A stretch of 64,000 bases of DNA from NCBI RefSeq assembly GCF_001468065.1, contig NZ_LNYZ01000025.1:37448-101447 (forward strand), written 5' to 3'. The stretch comes from Legionella steigerwaltii (GTDB lineage Bacteria; Pseudomonadota; Gammaproteobacteria; Legionellales; Legionellaceae). The translations under genes and the position numbers were made by a program. This document shows, piece after piece, positions 34,900-43,700 of the stretch. Positions within the stretch are counted from its first letter, which is position 1, and every line of letters begins with the position of its first letter. The notes under the pieces were generated by a model, which was not told the origin of the DNA, ran no database searches, and worked only from the letters and a program-made list of their open reading frames with translations.

Positions 34900-36387
34900 G
34901 TGTTTGATCTGAGACAACATATAAAAGCATTTAGCTTGGTCTTGCTGAGCACAATTCTGCAAACCTCTTGTAAGGTAGGACCAAATTTTCATTCGCCCCC
35001 ACCGCCAAAAGTCAAACGATTTACTGAAACACCATTACCAGCAAAAACCGTAAGTACCTCCGGCCCAGGAGGTCAAGCCCAAGCTTTTATTACGAATGAG
35101 GACATTCCTTTATTGTGGTGGGAACTTTATCAGTCTCCTGAAATTAATCAGCTCATTCGTGCGGGTTTAGCCCATAGTCCCAATTTAGTTTCAGCATCCG
35201 CAGCTTTGCGTCAAGCACAGGAAAACCTAAAGGAACAAATTGGCAATTCGATGTGGCCTTCAATCGATGTGACTAACTCGATGACAACGCAACGTTATTC
35301 AGGCGCACAAATAGGTATCCCAAATGAAAGCGTCACGTTTACCATCTATTATACCTCATTTAATTTATCCTATACCTTAGATGTTTTTGGTGGCGCGCGG
35401 CGTCAAATTGAAGCATTAGCTGCTCAGGTTGATTATCAGCAATTCCAAGTGATTGCAGCTTATCTGACCCTGACTGCTAATATTGTTACTACTTCAGTGG
35501 CAGTTGCCTCATACCAAGAACAAATTGACGCAACTCGTGATCTCATCAAGGCAGAACAAGGAGTTCTTAACCTTTTAAATAAACAATATCGTTTGGGGGG
35601 TGTTTCACAAGCAAATGTATTGACGCAACAAACCTTGCTTGAACAATCAAAAGCCACATTACCCCCATTACAAAAAAATTTATCACAAGCGAAGCATGCT
35701 TTAGCTGCACTTGTAGGTACTTTTCCTGATGCACCTTTACCTGTTATTCGTTTAGACCGCTTAAAATTGCCTATAGAGATACCAGTAAGTTTGCCTTCAA
35801 ATCTTGTTCGCCAGCGTCCCGATGTACGTGCATCCGAAGCATCACTTCATCAGGCTTGTGCGCAAGTTGGTGTAGCAACCGCCAATTTATTCCCGCAATT
35901 TACCTTAACTGCCAATGAGGGATGGCTTGGTACCACCTTTTCAGGGCTCTATAGTGCAAAAAATAATGTATGGGCCGTAACGAATCAGGTGCTGCAACCC
36001 TTATTTCGTGGAGGAGCTTTACTGGCACAACGACGCGCTGCAATAGCAGCCTATCATCAAGCTGCGGCTCAGTACAGACAAACCGTATTGCAAGCTTTTC
36101 AGAATGTAGCCGATGTTTTAAGAGGATTGGAAGTAGATGCACGCACATTGCAAGCGCAAATCAATGCTGAAAATTCGGCACGCGCATCCCTAAATCTCAC
36201 ACTAAAACAATATCGTTTAGGTGGAGTGAATTATATCAATTTATTAAACGCGCAACAGCAGTACCAACAGGCTCGAATTAACCGTATCCAGGCACAAGCT
36301 GCGCGCTACAATGATACAGCCGCATTATTCCAGGCATTAGGTGGGGGCTGGTGGCATAAACCTTGGTGTGTCAAAGAGTGTCTATGA
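34900..36387 (+). CDS. NodT-family outer-membrane efflux lipoprotein (second RND system)
   Basis: This 495-aa TolC/OprM-type channel starts, in my reading, at GTG 34900, because AAAGGA lies nine bases before it and the resulting signal ends ILQTSC followed by KVGPNFHSPP, the usual OprM start. An ATG at 34876 would lack a ribosome-binding site. Both OEP repeats are present, with the signature LVRQRPDVRASEASLHQACAQVGVATANLFPQF. Its stop overlaps the fusion protein gene (ATGA). It is the first gene of an OMF-MFP-RND operon. Confidence 0.92.
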   Translation: MFDLRQHIKAFSLVLLSTILQTSCKVGPNFHSPPPPKVKRFTETPLPAKTVSTSGPGGQAQAFITNEDIPLLWWELYQSPEINQLIRAGLAHSPNLVSASAALRQAQENLKEQIGNSMWPSIDVTNSMTTQRYSGAQIGIPNESVTFTIYYTSFNLSYTLDVFGGARRQIEALAAQVDYQQFQVIAAYLTLTANIVTTSVAVASYQEQIDATRDLIKAEQGVLNLLNKQYRLGGVSQANVLTQQTLLEQSKATLPPLQKNLSQAKHALAALVGTFPDAPLPVIRLDRLKLPIEIPVSLPSNLVRQRPDVRASEASLHQACAQVGVATANLFPQFTLTANEGWLGTTFSGLYSAKNNVWAVTNQVLQPLFRGGALLAQRRAAIAAYHQAAAQYRQTVLQAFQNVADVLRGLEVDARTLQAQINAENSARASLNLTLKQYRLGGVNYINLLNAQQQYQQARINRIQAQAARYNDTAALFQALGGGWWHKPWCVKECL

Positions 36388-37535
36388 TGAAAGAGATATT
36401 TTTGAAAAAACAGATGATTATTATGTTGGTTGCAGTGGGAATTTTGTTCGGTCTCATTTTTGGTTGGAAGGCTTTTACTAACTACATGATGCAACAATAT
36501 TTCCTTCAGAATAAATCGCCTGCGGTTACTGTGTCCACGATGAAAGTTGAAGCCTCATTGTGGCAACCTACTTTTAAATCGGTGGGCAGTATGCGTGCGC
36601 GTCTTGGTGTGAACGTCACAACAGAACTCGCAGGTATGGTACAAACAATCTATTTTACTCCAGGGGCATACGTTAAAAAGGGTGATCTTTTAGTACAATT
36701 AAATGCGGATGCGGAGCTCGGACAATTACATTCATTACAAGCACAAGTTGAATTAGCAAAAATTACTTATAATCGTGATAAAGCACAATATGCTGTTCGG
36801 GCAGTGAGTAGGCAAACAGTAGATACTGATGAGTGGAATCTCAAAAATTTACAGGCTCAAGTTGCACAGCAAGCCGCAATTGTTGAAAAAAAGACAATTC
36901 GTGCACCTTTTGAAGGTCGATTGGGCATTAACAATACTAATCCAGGGCAATATCTTAATGTAGGGGACACGGTCACAACATTACAGGCATTGGATCCACT
37001 TTATGCTGATTTTTATTTGCCACAGCAAGATTTGGCGCAGTTAAAGCTTGGACAAACTGTAAACGTCGTTACTGATACTTTTCCCAAGAAAATATTTCGA
37101 GGAAAAATTACTACCATAGAACCTCTTGTAGATAGTGCTACCCGTAATGTGCAGGTAGAGGCTACTGTTCCTAACCCTGATTATCAATTGAAGCCAGGGA
37201 TGTTTACCCGAGTCGAAGTTGAAACTGGAGCTAAGCGAAGTTATCTGACTTTACCGCAATCAGCAATTAGTTTTAACCCTTATGGTGATATTGTATTTTT
37301 GGTTAAAGAAAGCGAGCAAAAAGATAAAAATAATAAACCAATTCTTGTGGTCAAACAGGTTTTTGTTACTGTTGGAGCGACACGAGGAGATCAAATTGCT
37401 GTTCTAAAAGGGTTGCATGCGGGTGATATTGTGGTAACCAGTGGTCAATTGAAACTTAAGAATGGTAGCCACGTTCTTATTAATAACAAAATACAACCAA
37501 GTAATGAGGCATCACCAAAAATAACTGAGCGTTAA
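36384..37535 (+). CDS. RND membrane-fusion protein (MexE/AcrA-like)
   Basis: This 383-aa periplasmic adaptor has one N-terminal membrane helix (about 12-32), a lipoyl half GMVQTIYFTPGAYVKKGDLLVQLN, a short helical hairpin, the second half TIRAPFEGRLGINNTNPGQYLNVGD, and a membrane-proximal domain ending with GLHAGDIVVTSGQLKLKNGSHV. I start at ATG 36384, which overlaps the OMF stop by four bases; an in-frame TTG upstream is unlikely. A REP-like arm lies between this gene and the pump gene, 17 bases after the stop. Confidence 0.93.
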   Translation: MMKEIFLKKQMIIMLVAVGILFGLIFGWKAFTNYMMQQYFLQNKSPAVTVSTMKVEASLWQPTFKSVGSMRARLGVNVTTELAGMVQTIYFTPGAYVKKGDLLVQLNADAELGQLHSLQAQVELAKITYNRDKAQYAVRAVSRQTVDTDEWNLKNLQAQVAQQAAIVEKKTIRAPFEGRLGINNTNPGQYLNVGDTVTTLQALDPLYADFYLPQQDLAQLKLGQTVNVVTDTFPKKIFRGKITTIEPLVDSATRNVQVEATVPNPDYQLKPGMFTRVEVETGAKRSYLTLPQSAISFNPYGDIVFLVKESEQKDKNNKPILVVKQVFVTVGATRGDQIAVLKGLHAGDIVVTSGQLKLKNGSHVLINNKIQPSNEASPKITER

Positions 37536-37551
37536 TAACGAACTTCTAAAT

Positions 37552-37587
37552 CCCGGGTTACGGCTTGCGCCTTCACCCAGGCTACGA
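37552..37587. repeat. Single arm of the REP-like repeat inside an efflux operon
   Basis: Thirty bases (37556-37585) are identical to 12722-12751, the right arm of the full element at 12664. No matching left arm is present here, so this is a half element. It lies in the 102-base gap between the fusion protein and pump genes. Confidence 0.75.
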
Positions 37588-37637
37588 TGAATCAAGAAGT
37601 GAGCAGTTAGATAAAGAATAATCTAAGGATTAGATAA

Positions 37638-40600
37638 ATGCGGTTTACCGATATTTTTATTAAAAGACCTGTACTGGCTACAGTGATTAGCTTGATGCTT
37701 TTAGCAATGGGCTTACGTTCTATTGGTTCCTTACCAGTAATGCAATATCCATTTACAGAAAACGCTATTGTCACTGTAACTACCACTTATACTGGGGCAG
37801 ACCCTGATATTATTGCTGGTTTTATTACTACCCCATTAGAAAACTCTATTGCTCAAGCCAATGGGATTGACTACATGACGTCTGTCAGCTCGCCTAGCAC
37901 CAGTACAATTACAGTAAATCTTCTTCTAAATTATGATCCATTGAAAGCACTATCAGACATTACTACTAAAGTGAATGCGGTACTGAACCAACTTCCCAAA
38001 AATTCACAACAACCCGTCATTACGGTTTCGGTAGGACAAACAATTGATTCTATGTACATTGGTTTTTATAGCGATGAGTTGCCGATTAATAAAATTACAG
38101 ATTATCTAATCCGGGTAGTGCAGCCCAAATTACAGGCTGTTAATGGAGTACAGAATGCCCAAATCCTAGGAAATCAAACTTTTGCCCTACGCGCTTGGTT
38201 GGACCCAGTTAAACTCGCTGGATATGGAATTTCTGCAGCAGAAGTAGGAGCTGCTCTCGCAAACAATAATTTTATTTCCGCAGTGGGTCGTACTGATGGG
38301 CAAATGTTTATTCAAAATCTTACTGCCAGTACTAATCTGTCTGATGTCAACCAATTTAAAAAAATGGTTATTAAAGCTCAAAATGGTGCGATTATTCGTT
38401 TGGAAGACGTGGCTACTGTAAAGTTAGGAGCGGAAAATTATAATTCAGCGGTGAGTTTTGATGGGCGAACAGCAGTTTATATTGGGATTGTTGTAGCGCC
38501 CTCAGCTAACTTATTGACGGTAATTAATGAGATTAGAAAAATATTCCCAAGTATCCAGGAGCAATTTCCTCAAGGCCTAAGCGGAAAAATTGTATATGAT
38601 GCCAGTTTATTTGTTAATTCCTCGATACATGAAGTAATCTTTTCCTTATTAGAGGCATTTTTGATTGTAACAGCCGTCATTTTTATCTTTCTAGGCTCAA
38701 TTCGTTCCGTTGTTATTCCCATGGTTGCTATTCCCTTATCTTTGATCGGGGCATTTTGGATTATGCTCATTTTGGGGTATTCAATTAACTTGCTTACTTT
38801 GTTAGCTTTAGTACTCGCAATAGGATTGGTAGTTGATGATGCAATTATTGTTGTTGAAAACGTGCAGCGCCATATAGAGGAAGGACAAACACGGGTTAAA
38901 GCTGCTTTATTAGGTGCGCGTGAATTAGCGAATCCAATTATTGCAATAACGGTAGTGTTAATCGCTGTTTATTTACCCATTGGATTTATGGGGGGCTTAA
39001 CTGGGGCGTTATTTACAGAGTTTGCTTTTTCACTCGCAGGTGCGGTTACTGTCTCGGCAGTAATTGCATTAACTTTATCTCCTATGATGTGTTCCAAATT
39101 CCTTAAAATGGGAGATGGGGGAGTTAAAGGACGTTTTATGACCTATGTTGATAATTCGTTTGCAAAGCTTGAGAAATTTTATGAACGAATGTTGTCTGCC
39201 ACAATAAAGCACCTGCCAGTAGTTATTGTCTTTGCAGTTATTATTCTTTTCAGTAATTATTTTCTTTTTATTACTTCAGAGACTGAGTTGGCTCCCCAAG
39301 AAGATTTGGGCATTGTTATTGCTCAAGTGACTGCACCAGCAAACGCTTCTCTAGCTCAAACACAACTTTCTGCAAATGCAGTGAATGACATTTTTAAAAA
39401 ATTCCCTGAAACGGATCACATTTTCCAAGTGGATGGTTATCAAGGATTAAATACCTCCATCATTGGTATGGTCTTAAAACCCTGGGATCAACGCAAACGA
39501 ACATCGAATGATTTAGAGCCTTTGGTTCAAAATGAACTCAATAAAATTGCTGGAGCAAAAGTAGCAGCGTTTCAATTACCTTCTTTACCAGGAGGGGGGA
39601 GCGGGCTGCCGATTCAATTTGTTATTACTACGACAGAAACGTTTGATAAATTAAATATTGTGTTACAACGCATTTTAGAGAAAGCGGATGAGTCGGGTAT
39701 TTTTGCTTTTATTAACCCCGATCTGAAAATTGATCAATTACAGACGAAGATTAATTTAAATCGCGATAAAATAGCTCAGTTTGGTTTGACCATGCAAGAT
39801 CTTGGGGATTTTTTTGGATCTGCCTTGAGCGAAGGTTATATCAACTACTTTGATTTTGTGGGTCGTTCCTATCAGGTTATTCCCCAAGTAAAAAGAGCAA
39901 CACGTTTAAACACGGATCAAATATTGAATTATTACATAAAGACCTCTTCAGGAGCTTCAATACCTCTTTCCACGGTTGCTGATTTGCAAAGACAGATTGT
40001 TCCTGAATCATTAAACCATTTTCAACAACTCAATTCCGCAACAATTTCTGCGGTTGCCTATCCTGGCATTTCTATGGGTAAGGCATTGAATACTTTTGCC
40101 AATATTGCCAAGCAAGTTCTACCCCAAGGATATTACATAGATTATGCTGCTCAATCACGTCAATTTATTCAGGAAGGTGCCAGCCTGATTATCACTTTTT
40201 TCTTTGCTCTAATTATTATCTTTTTGTCCTTGTCGGCCTTATTTGAAAGTTTCCGTGATCCACTTATTGTGTTGATTAGTGTTCCCATGTCGATTTGTGG
40301 TGCTATGATTTTTATCAGTTTAGGCGTGGGTGATGCGACACTTAATATCTATAGCGAAGTTGGTCTGGTTACCTTGATCGGCCTTATCAGCAAACATGGT
40401 ATTTTGATTGTGCAATTTGCTAACGATTTGCAGGAAAATGGACAAAAAAAGTTAGATGCTATAAAAGCCGCTGCTGCAATTCGATTGCGTCCTATTTTGA
40501 TGACTACCGCAGCCATGGTTTTAGGGGTTATCCCATTAATTTTTGCTACAGGGGCTGGTGCTGAGAGTCGTTATAATATTGGCTTAGTGATCGCAATGGG

Positions 40601-40721
40601 TATTTCAATTGGTACTTTGTTTACTCTATTTGTAGTCCCTTCAATGTATCTCTTATTAGCGGCAGATCATTCGAAAATAGCCGCAGCGGAGCATTTAGAT
40701 GATGAAGAATCTTTGGGGTAA
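37638..40721 (+). CDS. RND-family multidrug efflux permease (MexB/MdtB-like)
   Basis: This 1027-aa inner-membrane pump has the full RND layout. It opens FTDIFIKRPVLATVISLMLLAMG, the HAE1 start. The proton-relay pair is in GLVVDDAIIVVENV (Asp400, Asp401), and the conserved second-block segment GLVTLIGLISKHGILIVQFAN is intact. The ATG follows AAGGATTAGATAA. It is the last gene of the OMF-MFP-RND operon. Unlike the first RND pump in the window, it is separated from its partners by about 100 bases containing a repeat. The drug profile cannot be told from sequence. Confidence 0.94.
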   Translation: MRFTDIFIKRPVLATVISLMLLAMGLRSIGSLPVMQYPFTENAIVTVTTTYTGADPDIIAGFITTPLENSIAQANGIDYMTSVSSPSTSTITVNLLLNYDPLKALSDITTKVNAVLNQLPKNSQQPVITVSVGQTIDSMYIGFYSDELPINKITDYLIRVVQPKLQAVNGVQNAQILGNQTFALRAWLDPVKLAGYGISAAEVGAALANNNFISAVGRTDGQMFIQNLTASTNLSDVNQFKKMVIKAQNGAIIRLEDVATVKLGAENYNSAVSFDGRTAVYIGIVVAPSANLLTVINEIRKIFPSIQEQFPQGLSGKIVYDASLFVNSSIHEVIFSLLEAFLIVTAVIFIFLGSIRSVVIPMVAIPLSLIGAFWIMLILGYSINLLTLLALVLAIGLVVDDAIIVVENVQRHIEEGQTRVKAALLGARELANPIIAITVVLIAVYLPIGFMGGLTGALFTEFAFSLAGAVTVSAVIALTLSPMMCSKFLKMGDGGVKGRFMTYVDNSFAKLEKFYERMLSATIKHLPVVIVFAVIILFSNYFLFITSETELAPQEDLGIVIAQVTAPANASLAQTQLSANAVNDIFKKFPETDHIFQVDGYQGLNTSIIGMVLKPWDQRKRTSNDLEPLVQNELNKIAGAKVAAFQLPSLPGGGSGLPIQFVITTTETFDKLNIVLQRILEKADESGIFAFINPDLKIDQLQTKINLNRDKIAQFGLTMQDLGDFFGSALSEGYINYFDFVGRSYQVIPQVKRATRLNTDQILNYYIKTSSGASIPLSTVADLQRQIVPESLNHFQQLNSATISAVAYPGISMGKALNTFANIAKQVLPQGYYIDYAAQSRQFIQEGASLIITFFFALIIIFLSLSALFESFRDPLIVLISVPMSICGAMIFISLGVGDATLNIYSEVGLVTLIGLISKHGILIVQFANDLQENGQKKLDAIKAAAAIRLRPILMTTAAMVLGVIPLIFATGAGAESRYNIGLVIAMGISIGTLFTLFVVPSMYLLLAADHSKIAAAEHLDDEESLG

Positions 40722-40769
40722 TCGTTGGCAAAGAGTTTTCTTTTAATTGCAGTTTTTTAACTAAGATAA

Positions 40770-43700
40770 TTAGATGGGATTTGGGTTACTGATTGGCATA
40801 GCAGGGGCTTCATATCTTTTTGTTTCTACATCTTTAGCTGTTTTTGTTGAAGCAAATAAGCCAAACCGTTTGGTTAATTCGCTGATTTCAGGCGGGTTGT
40901 GAACTGCATCATTAATATTATCAAGGAGCTTTTGACGAGTAGGCGTGTATAAGTTCAATGCCTCAAGCAATGATAAAAAACACATCTTTAAGTAAGCAAA
41001 ACTAAAGGTATCTACTTGTTTATGCTTCAGGATAATTCTTGAGAAATTAGGAACTTCAACTTGATTTCTTATTAATTTCAAACGATCTTTAATTTCCAAC
41101 GTTGTATTGTCAGCAATTTGTTCTAAAGCAACAATTCGATCTGATTTTGCATTTAAAGTATCATCACTTTCAGATACAGAGCTGCCATTGGCGATGGCAG
41201 TTCTAGAATAGCTTAAATAAATTTTAAATTGGGCTAAGGCAACTCGTACTCTATCAAGATGATAATATTGAGCGTAGTATTTTTCCTCAAATTTACTGAT
41301 TTCTATTTCCAACAGTTTTTTGATACTTCGATCAATATCTTTAGAAGGTTTTGATTTTTCTATTATCCCATTTTTAAGTTTGAGTAAATACGCTTTGAGT
41401 TCTGCTCTGTATTCTTTATCAGTATATTCTAAGCCTATATGGCGATTGCACATGACTGCAAAATGCTTGTCGAACGATTCAGTTGTATACTGTTCGACAA
41501 AAGCCTTTTTCTCCTGCTCCTGAATTGGAACCAAGCTCATGAGATAACCCAAATGCTCTTCTGAAGTATCTAATCGCATTTGATGTGTTGCTTTTAAACC
41601 CAAGTAATAATGATGGCTTGCAACGATTAAAGCCTCAATTTCAGTAAAATGAGGGTCATAAGCTTTAAGTCCAGAATTACATAGCGCATCCAACTTATGA
41701 TCTTCTGGGTATTGGCTGCGCGCAATTTCGACTTTTTTATCTTGTTTAAGTTTTGCTAATTTGGGTAGTGCTTTTTTATAAGCAGCACATAACTCAATTT
41801 TTGCTTGGTCTAATTTAACTGGCGGTTTTGGGGGGGCAGAAATATCAAAAACATCAATTGGTGTTGTAACTTGGAGATACCAAGAGTATAGATTTTCAAT
41901 ATCTTGATAGTCCTTATCTATTTTTTTGAGATATCTTTTGGTTCTTTTGATCTGTTTTTTAGTTATGTTAATTCTTTTTTCTAGTGGTTCTGTATCACAA
42001 ATTAATCCTATTCGTGTTTTGGAATTTAAGTCCAATGAATGCAACAACCCTTTAAAAAATTCATTAGTGATTTGTCTTAATGGGCCGGATAATATCCCTG
42101 GAAAAAGTCCCAACCGGTTTTCCCAACGGTCCGCTTCAAGAAGCATTGGGGTAAATATTGTCGAGCGCATCTTCTCTATATTATCCAGTATTGCATCATG
42201 AGAAGTGCTAGTAAATTCATTGAGTTTTGCTGTAAGTTCCTGGTAAAGGTAAATCATATTGGGAGTTTGCAGGAACAATTTAAAATAAGAATCAGAACTA
42301 TTAATTAAAGTTTCTATAATTAAAGTTGCTTTTTTGGCTCGAAAATGTAATTCATTAAGTTCTTCAGTTGTTAGATAATTTGTATTTTTTAACGATCTAA
42401 TATGTTTAGGACTAATATAAAAAGCATTAAGAACATACCAAAGCGAATTGTATTGTACATTAGTTGGTCCGTAGGGGACTTGTTCGGGTGCTACTTGGTA
42501 TGCATCAGAATGTTCCTCGAATGTTGCATAAAGACTTTGTGCCTTAGCAACTAAATCACGAGCTATGAATCCTAAATGCGGATCAGCCGCCAAACGCTGT
42601 GCTGACTTAATGATTTCATTAAGATGTCCATAAGCTTGTAATAAATAGTATACATATTTACTTTTAATGCTTTGATTATTTAAATTTTCTAATTCATGAA
42701 CAATCCCTTCCAAATGGAATAAACTGTTAAAAATATCTTTTAATGCACAGACTTGCCTGCTTTGGCTCAATCTCTTGTTGTTATCCTCCATTTCAGGAAA
42801 TGGTACTGCTGAGGGAGGGAATACAGTTTGTATGGCATCATTCAACATTCCTGTTGGTGAAAGGTCTAATAGTTCCGGTGATTGATGAGGAGTTAACTCA
42901 TCTTGCATTGCCTGGTTAAATAGTTTGGTCACCTCAAATAGAGATTGCCTGAATTGATGAATGCATTTGGAATAATTAGTATGTTGGATAACGTGGTGCT
43001 CACGTCCTGTTTTGGGAGCGGGTGCGAGTACTGCTGTGTTATTTTCAAGAGTAAACTTATTTTTAGCTAAGTTAGAAAACCGCTCAGTTCGTCGATTCCA
43101 TTCGGTAGTAACACGAACAAAAGTATCACGGAAGTAACTTCTAAAACCTAAGAACATTCGAACCGGTGGAGCATCCTTTCTGAAAAATTTTTTGTCTGAT
43201 AAGCTCGCAACCAAATATTTATCAAAATTTAATGCATCTTCTTTCTGCTCAGGTGGTACTGCACAAATTAAGTAGGGTTGGAAAATACTGTATAAATTGC
43301 GAAGTTGTGCTTTTACTCCTGGAGCAAGCTCATTTAAGAGCGATATATTTCCCCGAATTTTGGGGTTCTTTTTTATTTCTTTATGGAGCAACTCGAGAAA
43401 TTGAGAATATGCATTTTTTACAACTAGGAATTTATTATGCTTATTTTGATACCATTGGCAGATTTCAAGCGATTGATCTGCGCTTAATTGTTCCAAATTT
43501 TGTAGTAATTTATCGCCTTCTATCGTTTTAAAATGTAGTTTTGCATCTTCTGCACGTTTGATGCCTAGAGCTTTTGACTCTTTTTCATCAAGAAATCTAG
43601 CGTTTGCAAAATCATAATGAGTTTGACTTTTATCCTTCCATTTGGCTAAGAAATCTTGAGTATGCTCGTCCAGTTGTAAAAACAAAGATGCGGGTGGTGC

